This document shows, piece after piece, positions 41,677-50,277 of a DNA stretch of 64,000 bases. The DNA lies in contig CAJULP010000058.1 of NCBI GenBank assembly GCA_910587295.1, forward strand, positions 13,750 through 77,749, read 5' to 3'. The notes under the pieces are model-generated. The model was not told the origin of the DNA. It was given only the letters and a program-made list of their open reading frames with translations, and ran no database searches. Position numbers and translations under genes: made by a program. The stretch's first letter is position 1, and each line of letters begins with the position of its first letter. The stretch is from an uncultured Lachnospiraceae bacterium (GTDB lineage Bacteria > Bacillota > Clostridia > Lachnospirales > Lachnospiraceae).

Positions 41677-42543
41677 ATGCGTTTTGTGGTAGTTACGGGG
41701 ATGAGCGGCGGTGGAAAAAGCACTGCCCTAAGGATGCTGGAAGATGCGGGGTTTTATTGTGTGGACAACCTTCCGGTGCCGCTGATCGAGAAATTCGTGG
41801 AATTGATCGCAGCGCCTGACGGAGAAGTGACCAAGGTTGCCCTTGGTCTGGATGTACGCGCGGATCAGGCATTTGGTGATGTACAGAAAATATTAGAGAA
41901 TTTAAAGGCTAACGGTTATTTATTTGAAATCCTGTTCATGGAGGCAAATGACAAGACGCTTTTGAAACGATATAAGGAAACCAGGAGGATGCATCCTTTA
42001 TCATTGGATGGAAGGATAGAGGATGGGATCCGCAAGGAAAGAAAGGTTTTAAATGATATACGGAACAAGTCGGACTATGTGATCGACACATCGAACCTGC
42101 TCACAAGGGAACTGAAGGAAGAGCTGGAGCGTATATTTGTTCAAAATGAAGAGTATAACAGTCTTATGGTAACGATCTTGTCCTTTGGGTTTAAGCATGG
42201 GATCCCGGCGGATGCGGATCTGGTTTTTGACGTAAGGTTTCTTCCCAACCCTTTTTATATCGATGAGTTAAAATACAAGACCGGGAACGATAAGGAGGTT
42301 CAGGATTACGTCATGGGCTTTCTGGAAGCGTCTGTTTTTATTGATAAATTGGCGGATATGGTGGAGTTTTTGATACCAAATTACATTAAGGAAGGAAAGT
42401 ACCAGCTTGTGATCGGGATTGGGTGTACCGGAGGGAAGCACAGGAGCGTCACTCTTGCGAACCATCTTTATATGCGTATGAAAAATAAAGGCAGTTACGG
42501 CTTAAAAATAGACCACCGTGACGTAGGGCAGGGAACACCTTAA
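41677..42543 (+). CDS. rapZ: RapZ/YvcJ-family nucleotide-binding protein
   Basis: A 288-residue P-loop protein with Walker A GMSGGGKST at residues 8-16 and a C-terminal domain containing IGIGCTGGKHRSVTLANHLY. In Escherichia coli RapZ senses glucosamine-6-phosphate and controls small RNAs for glmS. In Firmicutes (YvcJ) it is a GTP/ATPase tied to competence and cell-wall metabolism, usually next to yvcK and whiA. Here whiA follows 22 bases later, but no yvcK/glmR gene lies between them. Confidence 0.95.
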   Translation: MRFVVVTGMSGGGKSTALRMLEDAGFYCVDNLPVPLIEKFVELIAAPDGEVTKVALGLDVRADQAFGDVQKILENLKANGYLFEILFMEANDKTLLKRYKETRRMHPLSLDGRIEDGIRKERKVLNDIRNKSDYVIDTSNLLTRELKEELERIFVQNEEYNSLMVTILSFGFKHGIPADADLVFDVRFLPNPFYIDELKYKTGNDKEVQDYVMGFLEASVFIDKLADMVEFLIPNYIKEGKYQLVIGIGCTGGKHRSVTLANHLYMRMKNKGSYGLKIDHRDVGQGTP

Positions 42544-42565
42544 AGATTGTGTGGGGGGGATAGGG

Positions 42566-43453
42566 ATGTCATTTTCCACGGAAGTTAAAGAAGAACTGGA
42601 AACGGTGATTTCGGGTTCACGGCATTGCCAACTGGCTGAACTTGCGGCAATCGTCCATTTCGGATGTAGGGTCCGCACAGGGAAGGACGGGGCGGAAGAA
42701 ATTGCCGTCACGTCGGAAAATCCATTCGTCACCAGAAAATACTTTACATTATTAAAAAAAACATATATTATAAATAATGTTGTAGACAAAATATTTCAAG
42801 CAATTAAGGTTTTGGATGAAAGAGGGCAGGCTCGTCCGCTTACAGAAGAAGTGGATCCTATCCTGCTTAAAAATAGCTGTTGCAGAAGAGCCTTTTTGCG
42901 AGGCGCTTTTTTGTGTCTGGGATCTATGAGCGATCCAGGCAAAAGCTACCATTTGGAGTTTGTGTGTGAGCATGAGCCCTGGGCGGAGCAGATTAGGCAG
43001 ACAATTGCAAGTTTTCAGATGGAAGCCAAGATCATCAGGCGCAAGAAATATTATGTGGTCTATCTCAAAGAAGGCGCTGGTATTGTTGACCTTTTGAATG
43101 TAATTGGCGCCCACCGGGCTTTGATGCAGATGGAGAGTCTTCGAGTTGAAAAAGAGGTTCGTAACTCCATTAACCGGCAGGTAAATTGTGAGGCGGCCAA
43201 TATCTCCAAAACGGTCAATGCGGCAAGTAAGCAGATAGAGGATATTGAGTATCTGAAAAAGCATTACGGTCTGTTGAACTTACCTGACGGACTTAGACAG
43301 ATGGCAGAGGTAAGGCTGGAGCATCCGGACAGTTCTCTGTCAGAGCTTGGGGAGTACCTTAATCCACCGGTAGGAAAATCCGGTGTAAATCATAGATTGA
43401 GAAAACTCGGTGAATTAACCGAAAGATTAAGGCATAAGGAGGAGAAGTTATGA
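42566..43453 (+). CDS. whiA: WhiA DNA-binding protein
   Basis: A 295-residue protein starting MSFSTEVKEELETV, the usual WhiA start, so I chose ATG 42566 over the upstream GTG at 42551. The N-terminal half is the degenerate LAGLIDADG-endonuclease fold (CCRRAFLRGAFLCLGSMSDP). The C-terminal half is a helix-turn-helix ending with SGVNHRLRKLGELTERL. WhiA controls sporulation genes in Actinobacteria and affects division and chromosome segregation in Firmicutes. It overlaps the following Crh-like gene by four bases. Confidence 0.95.
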   Translation: MSFSTEVKEELETVISGSRHCQLAELAAIVHFGCRVRTGKDGAEEIAVTSENPFVTRKYFTLLKKTYIINNVVDKIFQAIKVLDERGQARPLTEEVDPILLKNSCCRRAFLRGAFLCLGSMSDPGKSYHLEFVCEHEPWAEQIRQTIASFQMEAKIIRRKKYYVVYLKEGAGIVDLLNVIGAHRALMQMESLRVEKEVRNSINRQVNCEAANISKTVNAASKQIEDIEYLKKHYGLLNLPDGLRQMAEVRLEHPDSSLSELGEYLNPPVGKSGVNHRLRKLGELTERLRHKEEKL

Positions 43454-43710
43454 TTGAAAAATCAATTACCATCCAGCTGTCAGGCGGGCTGGAGGCAAGG
43501 CCGATCGCTATGCTCGTTCAAGTAGCGAGCCAACACGAAAGTTCTGTGTATATTGAAACAGGGGACAAAAAGGTGAACGCTAAGAGCATTATGGGAATGA
43601 TGAGCCTGGCACTTGGATCGGGGGAAGCCGTAAAAGTCATTGCAGACGGCAGTGATGAAAATGCAGCAATGAAAGACATCGAGGAATATTTAAGCGGAAA
43701 GAGACAGTGA
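43450..43710 (+). CDS. crh: Crh-like HPr paralogue with Glu at position 15
   Basis: An 86-residue HPr-fold protein. The PTS histidine is replaced: the motif is GGLEARPIA with Glu at residue 15, so it cannot accept phosphate from enzyme I. Ser46 is kept in AKSIMGMMSLALGSG, which is the classical HPrK target sequence. This is the logic of Bacillus Crh (which has Gln15): a purely regulatory partner of CcpA. The gene overlaps whiA by four bases, reproducing the whiA-crh order of Bacillus. It is followed by a small terminator. Confidence 0.88.
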   Translation: MIEKSITIQLSGGLEARPIAMLVQVASQHESSVYIETGDKKVNAKSIMGMMSLALGSGEAVKVIADGSDENAAMKDIEEYLSGKRQ

Positions 43711-43730
43711 CGCTTATTGACAGAGTTAAG

Positions 43731-43760
43731 GAGTGCAGGCCAGGCGGTTTGCACTCTTTT
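43731..43760 (+). terminator. Terminator after crh
   Basis: GAGTGCA (43731-43737) and TGCACTC (43750-43756) form a perfect 7-base stem around a 12-base loop, followed by TTTT. It probably ends the murB-rapZ-whiA-crh transcript. Confidence 0.65.
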
Positions 43761-43788
43761 AAAAACAGGAAAGGGGAAATATAAGCCC

Positions 43789-44688
43789 ATGGCAAAAAAA
43801 AGAATGCTTTTTATTTACAATCCCAGGGCCGGGAAAGAAAAGATACGGAGCAATCTTTTGGATATTATTGATATTTTTACAAAAGCAGGATATGAGGTGA
43901 CTGCATATCCCACACAGGCAAAAGGAGACGGGATTTTGGCGGTGAAGGAAAGATGCCGTGAGGGATTTGATCTGATCATCTGCTGCGGCGGGGATGGCAC
44001 TTTAGACGAAGTGGTCACGGGCATGGTGCAGTGTGACCACCGTATTCCCATAGGGTACGTTCCGGCAGGGAGCACAAATGATTTTGCAAATAGCTTAAAG
44101 ATACCGAGAAATATGATCAAGGCGGCGAAGTCAATTGTAGACGGGCGGATATTTCAATGCGATGTAGGGGCGTTTAATGACGATGTATTTGTCTATATCG
44201 CAGCCTTTGGGATTTTTACCGATGTATCTTATGAGACCCGTCAGGACATGAAAAATGTATTAGGGCATATGGCATATATTTTGGAAGGAATGCGCCGGCT
44301 TTCCGCGATCAAGGCATATCGTATGAAAGTGGAAGGAGATGGCATATTGGTAGAAGGCGAATTCTTGTTTGGTATGATCACGAACTCTACTTCCGTTGGG
44401 GGATTTAAGCGCATCACCGGAAAGTACGTGGAGTTAGATGACGGGGTATTTGAGGTCACGCTGATCAGAAAGCCCATGAACGCCTTGGAACTGAACCAGA
44501 TCATGGCGGCCCTTGTCAGTGGGAACATCAACACGGAAAGCATGTACTGCTTTAAGACATCTTTCCTTCGGATAGAATCGGAAGATACGGTGGCATGGAC
44601 ATTAGACGGGGAATTTGGCGGAAAACATAAAGAGGTGGAGATTGTTGATCGAAAGCAGGCTCTGGAGATATTGGTGCCCAGAGGCTGA
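43789..44688 (+). CDS. Diacylglycerol/lipid kinase family protein
   Basis: A 299-residue YegS/DagK-family lipid kinase starting MAKKRMLFIYNPRAGKEKI. The nucleotide-binding motif is CCGGDGTLDEVVTGM, followed by the conserved YVPAGSTNDFANSLKIP. In Firmicutes DgkB of this family returns diacylglycerol to phosphatidic acid in the lipoteichoic-acid cycle; sequence alone does not fix the lipid used here. I chose ATG 43789 over TTG 43717 because the latter would begin inside the crh terminator region and adds unconserved residues. Confidence 0.9.
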   Translation: MAKKRMLFIYNPRAGKEKIRSNLLDIIDIFTKAGYEVTAYPTQAKGDGILAVKERCREGFDLIICCGGDGTLDEVVTGMVQCDHRIPIGYVPAGSTNDFANSLKIPRNMIKAAKSIVDGRIFQCDVGAFNDDVFVYIAAFGIFTDVSYETRQDMKNVLGHMAYILEGMRRLSAIKAYRMKVEGDGILVEGEFLFGMITNSTSVGGFKRITGKYVELDDGVFEVTLIRKPMNALELNQIMAALVSGNINTESMYCFKTSFLRIESEDTVAWTLDGEFGGKHKEVEIVDRKQALEILVPRG

Positions 44689-44749
44689 AAAGGTACTTCT
44701 CTTTTTACTTATATTATTAAAAATATTATAAAAAGGAGTGAAGTAAAAT

Positions 44750-46420
44750 ATGGCGTTTATTTCATACGATAGGAACGATAAACAGAAAATCAAACGTATT
44801 GGCCGTAAGGTGGGAAATCTGGTTGCGGCGATGTTGGGCGTGAGCATCACGTTAGTGGTGATGTTGTGTGTATTGATGTTTTACAGGCTCACCATGTCCA
44901 TGATGCAGAACGAGTGTGTAAACGGTACTAATGTGCTGGCTTATGAGCTGGCGTCTTATTCCGGTGATGTTGATAAGACGGAGCTTTTGGATGAGCTTAA
45001 AGAAAAAATGGGATGTGAGTTCACTATTTTTCGTGGAGACGAGAGGGCGTATACTACCATTTTACAGAATGGGGAGAGAGCTGTGGGAACACGCTTATCC
45101 GCTGATATCGCCAAGATAGTTTTAGAGCAAGGTGAAAGCTATGTGGGGCAGGCGGTCATTTTAGGGGAAAAGCATCTGTGCTCCTATGTTCCTACATATG
45201 ATGCAGCGGGTCAGATTGACGGTCTTATATTCTCCGGAATTTCCATGTCTTCCGCCATGGAGCAGATCAGTCTGACAGTGACATTGTCCTGCTTGGCAGG
45301 AGTTGTGCTTATTATGCTTGGCATTTTGGTTGTCGGGGCTTATATCAAAAAGGTGGTTTCTTATCCGCTTTCCCATCTGACCAGATTGGCGCAAACGCTG
45401 GAGCAGGGAGAACTGGGATTGAATGAAAATAAGATGGAGAGGGTAGAAATCCGTTCTAACGATGAAATTGGAGTTTTGTCTAAGAGTTTTGATAATACTT
45501 TCAGCCGTCTTAGAAATTATATCGGAGAAATATCTAAAATGCTGGATGCTATTGCGGACGGTGATCTGACGGCGCAGATCAACCAGGAATATGTGGGAGA
45601 CTTTGCGTCTATCCGTGCATCTTTGAACGATATACTTGAAAGATTAAATAGTACGGTGGGGCAGATCGTCAGCAGCGCAGAGTATGTTTCCGGTGGAGCG
45701 GACCAGATGTCTGCCGCCGCCCAGGCACTTAGTCAGGGCTCTATGGAGCAGACCAGTGCTGTGGAGGAATTGGAGGAGACCATGCGCTCTGTCACCCAAA
45801 GTGTCAAGCAGACTGCAGAAAGCGCTCAGCGCGCCCGGGAGCAGGCTGGCGAGATGGGAAGCCAACTTACTGAGGGTAATCAAAAAATGCAGGAAATGAT
45901 AGCTGCCATGAAGGAAATCAGTGACAGTTCCAATGAGATAGAGAAAATTATCAAGACCATTGAAGACATTGCGTTTCAGACCAATATCCTTGCCTTGAAT
46001 GCCGCCGTGGAGGCGGCCCGTGTGGGTGCGGCAGGCAAAGGATTTGCTGTGGTTGCCGAGGAGGTCCGCAGTCTGGCTGCAAAGAGTGCGGAAGCATCAC
46101 AAAATACCTCAGCATTGATTGGGCGCTCGATTGCTTCAGTAAATCAAGGAACACGAATTGCGGACGCTGCGGCGAAACAATTGGAACATGTAGTGTCAGG
46201 CGCCAGCGAGATCGTGGAAACCATAAATGGGATTGCCGTCGATGCGCAGACCCAGGCAGGGGCTGTGGAGCGGATTCAGACCCAGATCGGGCAGATCACC
46301 GGTGTAGTGCAGACCAATTCAGCTACGGCTGAAGAAAGTGCGGCCAGCAGTCAGCAGCTCAGTGCTCAGGCCAGTGTATTAAAGCAGCTGGTTAAAACCT
46401 TCCGTCTTCGCAGGATGTAA
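44750..46420 (+). CDS. Methyl-accepting chemotaxis protein
   Basis: Membrane chemoreceptor of 556 residues. TM1 lies at about residues 27-50. A small single-Cache-like sensing domain follows to about 175 (GCEFTIFRGDERAYTTI; GEKHLCSYVPTYDAAG). TM2 lies at about 180-202. A HAMP domain (YPLSHLTRLAQTLEQGEL) precedes the long signalling coiled coil, with the CheA/CheW-binding tip EDIAFQTNILALNAAVEAAR. No C-terminal CheR-binding pentapeptide is visible. The ligand is unknown. It is a single-gene unit preceded by AAGGAG. Confidence 0.95.
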   Translation: MAFISYDRNDKQKIKRIGRKVGNLVAAMLGVSITLVVMLCVLMFYRLTMSMMQNECVNGTNVLAYELASYSGDVDKTELLDELKEKMGCEFTIFRGDERAYTTILQNGERAVGTRLSADIAKIVLEQGESYVGQAVILGEKHLCSYVPTYDAAGQIDGLIFSGISMSSAMEQISLTVTLSCLAGVVLIMLGILVVGAYIKKVVSYPLSHLTRLAQTLEQGELGLNENKMERVEIRSNDEIGVLSKSFDNTFSRLRNYIGEISKMLDAIADGDLTAQINQEYVGDFASIRASLNDILERLNSTVGQIVSSAEYVSGGADQMSAAAQALSQGSMEQTSAVEELEETMRSVTQSVKQTAESAQRAREQAGEMGSQLTEGNQKMQEMIAAMKEISDSSNEIEKIIKTIEDIAFQTNILALNAAVEAARVGAAGKGFAVVAEEVRSLAAKSAEASQNTSALIGRSIASVNQGTRIADAAAKQLEHVVSGASEIVETINGIAVDAQTQAGAVERIQTQIGQITGVVQTNSATAEESAASSQQLSAQASVLKQLVKTFRLRRM

Positions 46421-46517
46421 TGGTGAAGTTTTCCGTGAAATTTTATATTCCTTTTTTTGGATGAATGGGGTATAATAAATACGACGAAATCGCAAAAAAT
46501 GAATGGAGGTAAATAAA

Positions 46518-47381
46518 ATGTTAGTTTCAGCAACAGAAATGCTTCAGAAAGCAAAAGCAGGCCACTATGCTGTTGGTCAGTTCAACATCAACAATCTTGA
46601 GTGGACAAAGGCAATCCTGTTAACAGCACAGGAAAACAATTCCCCTGTAATCCTTGGTGTATCTGAAGGCGCAGGAAAATACATGGGCGGATATGACGTA
46701 GTGGTTGGTATGGTGAATGGTCTTATCAAGGATCAGAACATCACGGTTCCCGTTGCGCTTCATTTAGACCATGGCAGCTATGAACACTGCTACAAATGTA
46801 TCGAGGCTGGATTCTCATCCGTTATGTTTGACGGTTCTCATTATCCGATTGATGAGAACGTGGCTAAGACCAAAGAACTGGTTGCGGCAGCACATGAGAA
46901 GGGGATCTCTATTGAGGCGGAAGTTGGTTCTATCGGTGGAGAGGAAGATGGTGTTGTAGGTATGGGCGAATGCGCTGATCCGAATGAGTGTAAGGCTATT
47001 GCGGATCTTGGCATTGACTTCCTTGCAGCAGGAATCGGCAACATCCATGGAAAATATCCCGCAAACTGGCAGGGGTTGTCTTTCGAGACGTTGGATGCAA
47101 TCCAGCAGCTTACAGGAGACATGCCTTTAGTTCTTCACGGTGGTACAGGTATTCCTACAGACATGATCAAAAAGGCAATCTCTTTGGGCGTTGCAAAGAT
47201 CAACGTTAACACAGAATGCCAGTTATCCTTTGCGGCAGCTACCCGTAAGTATATCGAAGAGGGTAAGGATCAGCAGGGCAAGGGATTTGATCCCCGTAAA
47301 CTTCTTGCTCCCGGATTTGAAGCAATCAAGGCTACTGTGAAAGAGAAAATGGAAATCTTCGGTTCTATCGACAAAGCTTGA
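46518..47381 (+). CDS. fba: Class II fructose-1,6-bisphosphate aldolase
   Basis: Zinc-dependent glycolytic aldolase of 287 residues. Zinc ligands are in ALHLDHGSYEHC, EAEVGSIGGEEDG and VLHGGTGIP. The C-terminal NVNTECQLSFAAATRKYIEE is also conserved. The start is ATG 46518, because GGAGGT at 46505-46510 is its ribosome site and lies inside the longer frame. Codon choice looks more biased than in neighbouring genes, as expected for a highly expressed enzyme. A perfect TATAAT lies at 46471-46476 without a clear -35. It is a single-gene unit followed by two hairpins. Confidence 0.96.
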   Translation: MLVSATEMLQKAKAGHYAVGQFNINNLEWTKAILLTAQENNSPVILGVSEGAGKYMGGYDVVVGMVNGLIKDQNITVPVALHLDHGSYEHCYKCIEAGFSSVMFDGSHYPIDENVAKTKELVAAAHEKGISIEAEVGSIGGEEDGVVGMGECADPNECKAIADLGIDFLAAGIGNIHGKYPANWQGLSFETLDAIQQLTGDMPLVLHGGTGIPTDMIKKAISLGVAKINVNTECQLSFAAATRKYIEEGKDQQGKGFDPRKLLAPGFEAIKATVKEKMEIFGSIDKA

Positions 47382-47414
47382 TGAAAAATTAACGCATTAG
47401 TGCGGATATGATAT

Positions 47415-47460
47415 GTGGGCAGTGTTATGGTAAATAAGTAACGCTGCCCACTTTCATTCT
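47415..47460 (+). terminator. Terminator after fba
   Basis: GTGGGCAGTGTTA pairs with TAACGCTGCCCAC over 13 bases (one G-U), followed by TTTCATTCTTT. Confidence 0.8.
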
Positions 47461-47490
47461 TTATAGAATTGTTTTCCCTGAAAAGGGAGG

Positions 47491-47523
47491 ATGCCAAGTA
47501 AACTAAGTTTACTTGGCATTTAT
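47491..47523. terminator. Perfect 13-base inverted repeat, second terminator
   Basis: ATGCCAAGTAAAC (47491-47503) and GTTTACTTGGCAT (47507-47519) form a perfect stem with a 3-base loop, then TTTATT. It lies between fba and the minus-strand AraC gene and could end transcription from both sides. Confidence 0.7.
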
Positions 47524-47672
47524 TATGAAAAAGTTATTAATGAATCAATCACTTTGAAGTTGTCTTGCTGTTATCTTATGTTCTTAGTATAAGGGTGAGA
47601 AATGTCTAAAGAATGTAAAGCGGATTAAGTTTTTTTAAATTAAATATGAATAAAGTATGAACATGAAATCTA

Positions 47673-48443
47673 TTATAAAATTGTTTCCTTCTGCCTTATT
47701 TTGGACTGAGCTTTACGGAAATTCCCCGGAGAGAGCCCTAAATTTTTGCGGAACTGACGGCAGAAATGTTCCGTATTATTGTACCCGCATTGTTCCGCGA
47801 TTTCTGATATGCTTTGGGTGGTACAAATTAAAAGATCTCTGGCTTTGATCAGGCGGAAACCGATCACATCGTCCATGCAGGAAATCTGAAATTTCTGTTT
47901 GTAAAGAAGCTGCAGATATCCGGCGCTGATGTGAAGTTCTTTTGCCATATCAGAAATACTCCATGAAAGCTGTGGGGAGGCGGAGATTCTTCTTCGCAGG
48001 GAAAGAAGCTCATAGTCGTGGCTGGAGCTTTGTGCATGCAGAAGGTCGTCGCGAAGCTTGTCAAACAGGATCCGGAGCAGCTGGGAGATGACTACCGGTG
48101 ATGCTTCCCAAGTAAGCAGCTGGAACAGGTTGTGACAGTACTCCGGGTCGGAAACGGTAAAGGGAACGGCCGGCTGGGAAAAGTTTGTCACAAAAGATTC
48201 ATCAGAGGCGAAACGCAGCCAGTGGTTCCCGTATTTTTTCCGGGCAGCGCCATACCAGATAGGGCAGCCGGGTGGGTATAAAACCGCTGTGTGTGGCGGG
48301 TACTCGGAAATGTTTCCATTGACTTGAAATAAAGCGGGGGTCGTGGTGACTACCAGCAGGTAATTAGGGAAACCCTCCGGCACATTGTATACGAAATCAT
48401 TTGGGTGGGCAGCGTCATATCCCACATAATAAATTTTGTTCAT
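47673..48443 (-). CDS. AraC-family regulator of the xylan cluster
   Basis: A 256-residue regulator. The N-terminal cupin-like sensing domain spans about residues 1-140 (ALFQVNGNISEYPPHTAVLY, PPGCPIWYGA). The C-terminal two-part helix-turn-helix spans about 155-250 (MAKELHISAGYLQLLYKQKF; ISEIAEQCGYNNTEHFCRQF; ending LSPGNFRKAQ). The start chosen is the ATG at 48443 (MNKIYYVGYDAAHP), behind AGAGG. It is divergent from the GH39 xylosidase and most likely activates that cluster in response to a xylo-oligosaccharide. Four related boxes lie in the shared upstream region. Confidence 0.92.
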   Translation of the reverse strand: MNKIYYVGYDAAHPNDFVYNVPEGFPNYLLVVTTTPALFQVNGNISEYPPHTAVLYPPGCPIWYGAARKKYGNHWLRFASDESFVTNFSQPAVPFTVSDPEYCHNLFQLLTWEASPVVISQLLRILFDKLRDDLLHAQSSSHDYELLSLRRRISASPQLSWSISDMAKELHISAGYLQLLYKQKFQISCMDDVIGFRLIKARDLLICTTQSISEIAEQCGYNNTEHFCRQFRKNLGLSPGNFRKAQSKIRQKETIL

Positions 48444-48530
48444 GTGGATACCTCTGTGGTTTGTTTCACAATGTAGAAGTAAATGCAATTTTAGCAGTAA
48501 AACCATATAAAGTCAATGAGGTTTGGGAAA

Positions 48531-48601
48531 ATGTGAAATTGTCAAATGAATATGAGAAATTGTAAAAGGTATGTGAGGATAGATCAATTTTATGTGAGTA
48601 T
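48531..48601. promoter_or_regulatory. Four ATGTGA-type boxes, probable AraC operator
   Basis: Boxes ATGTGAAATT (48531), ATGAGAAATT (48552), ATGTGAGGAT (48571) and ATGTGAGTAT (48592) are direct repeats spaced 21, 19 and 21 bases apart. Direct half-sites two helical turns apart are typical for AraC-family activators. They lie between the divergent AraC and GH39 genes, just upstream of the promoter proposed for GH39. Confidence 0.6.
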
Positions 48602-48607
48602 TGGCCA

Positions 48608-48636
48608 TTGTGGGAAAAATGGCAATAGAGTATGAT
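48608..48636 (+). promoter_or_regulatory. Candidate promoter of the GH39 gene
   Basis: TTGTGG (48608-48613) and TATGAT (48631-48636) are 17 bases apart. The weak -35 immediately follows the AraC boxes, as expected for an activated promoter. An inverted repeat GCCATT/AATGGC (48604-48609 and 48618-48623) overlaps the -35. The 291 bases between the AraC and GH39 start codons contain nothing else recognisable. Confidence 0.4.
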
Positions 48637-48734
48637 GATAATTAAGTGGAGCGAACTGGTTGACTTGCAGGAAGACAGGAGAATCAGATTATGAAATATC
48701 AAAATTTGAAATAGGTTGAAGGGAGTGGAAGGGT

Positions 48735-50264
48735 ATGAAGGAAAACAGATTTTATAAGATCAATAAAGACAGTAAAGTGCATTTTAACAACAAGGTGGAT
48801 TTCTGCGTGGGAACGGGCAGGATGGGGCTTGCCCTGCAAAAGGAATATCAGGAGCAGTTAAAGCTCATCCAGGAGGAGATCGGGTTTCGGCACATCCGGG
48901 GGCATGGGCTTTTTTCGGATGATATGGCAATCTATCAGGAATATGAAGATGCCGACGGGGTAAAAAGGGCGGAGTATAATTTCACTTATCTTGACCTTGT
49001 AATGGACAGTTACAGGGCATGCGGCCTTAAGCCCTTTTTGGAGCTGGGATTCATGCCGGATCAAATGGCCTCCGGGGATCAGACGGTGTTTTACTGGAAG
49101 GGAAATGTGACGCCGCCTAAAAGTTATGAGGCATGGTGCGATATGGTATCTGCAACATTGCGGCACCTGACGGACCGCTACGGGGCAGACGAGGTGGTGA
49201 CCTGGCCTGTGGAAGTGTGGAATGAGCCTAATCTTTCCGGGTTTTGGAAGGATGCCGATATGAAAGAATATTTCCGGCTGTTTGAGGAGACCTTCCATGC
49301 GGTGAAGAAAGTGGACGGGCGGTTCCGGGTAGGGGGACCGGCAATCTGCGGCGTGCAGGATGAATTGTGGATCCGGGAATTTTTGAATTTCTGCCGGGAG
49401 AAAAAGATTCCCCTTGATTTTGTCACACGCCATCATTATACCACCGATTTTCCGGAGGATGCGGGGCATTATGGGTATGCGGCCCTTTCGGATGCGCAGC
49501 AGGGGTTTGATAATCTGCAGTCGTCCAGGGATATCATTGACAGCTTTGAGGAATTTAAGGGGATGGAGATCCACATCACGGAGTTTAATACATCTTATAT
49601 CCCCAACTGTCCGCTGCATGACACCAACCAGAACGCAGCCTATATCGCTCATCAGCTTTCCCGTTTAGGAGATGTGAACGAGTCGTATTCTTATTGGACC
49701 TTTGGAGATATCTTTGAGGAACGGGGAGTACCCTTCACGCCTTTCCACGGCGGGTTTGGGCTGGTGGCAAACGGAGGGATCCCCAAGCCTACGTTCTGGA
49801 GTTTCAAATTTTATAAGGATCTGATCGGCGAATGTGTTCTTAAGGAAGAGGATCTGGTAGTGGTATTAGGAAAGGATGGTATCTACAGGGGGATTGCTTG
49901 GAATGCGGCAAGGGACCGGACCGGCAGGGAATTGGAAATAAAGACAGTTTTTCCGGCAGAATGCGGGCAGGAATACGTATTGGTCACAAAGACCGTGGAT
50001 GAGGAAACCTGTAATCCCCTGCGCATGTGGCATGATTTAGGGGAGCCTGCTTCTTTGGACGAAAGGCAGAAAAGTCTGATCCTGGAATGTTCACGGCCCT
50101 TTGTTTCAAGCAGAAGGATCCAAGAAACTCTAGGAGAAGTGCAAGTTCAGCTTTTAGTCAGGGAACATGGGGTGGTATCCTTTGAACTACAGCCAGTGAA
50201 GACCGCAAGTGACCGCGGTTATGACTATGACAGAGTGATGCAGTATGAGAAACTTTTAGATTAA
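48735..50264 (+). CDS. GH39 beta-xylosidase
   Basis: Glycoside hydrolase family 39 enzyme of 509 residues, without a signal peptide, so cytoplasmic. The general acid/base is the Glu of WPVEVWNEPNLSGFWK (about residue 160-175). The nucleophile is the Glu of MEIHITEFNTSY (about 277-288). The GFLLPxR-type TIM barrel is followed by a beta-sandwich tail. It should release xylose from the non-reducing ends of short xylo-oligosaccharides. As the first gene after the AraC control region, it probably leads the operon with the oxidoreductase, GH8 and GH31. Confidence 0.93.
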   Translation: MKENRFYKINKDSKVHFNNKVDFCVGTGRMGLALQKEYQEQLKLIQEEIGFRHIRGHGLFSDDMAIYQEYEDADGVKRAEYNFTYLDLVMDSYRACGLKPFLELGFMPDQMASGDQTVFYWKGNVTPPKSYEAWCDMVSATLRHLTDRYGADEVVTWPVEVWNEPNLSGFWKDADMKEYFRLFEETFHAVKKVDGRFRVGGPAICGVQDELWIREFLNFCREKKIPLDFVTRHHYTTDFPEDAGHYGYAALSDAQQGFDNLQSSRDIIDSFEEFKGMEIHITEFNTSYIPNCPLHDTNQNAAYIAHQLSRLGDVNESYSYWTFGDIFEERGVPFTPFHGGFGLVANGGIPKPTFWSFKFYKDLIGECVLKEEDLVVVLGKDGIYRGIAWNAARDRTGRELEIKTVFPAECGQEYVLVTKTVDEETCNPLRMWHDLGEPASLDERQKSLILECSRPFVSSRRIQETLGEVQVQLLVREHGVVSFELQPVKTASDRGYDYDRVMQYEKLLD

Positions 50265-50277
50265 GGAGGCGGATAAA

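Noticed and set aside
48858..49652. 264-codon minus-strand frame opposite the GH39 gene
   Set aside because: It is fully inside a conserved glycoside hydrolase and carries no motif.
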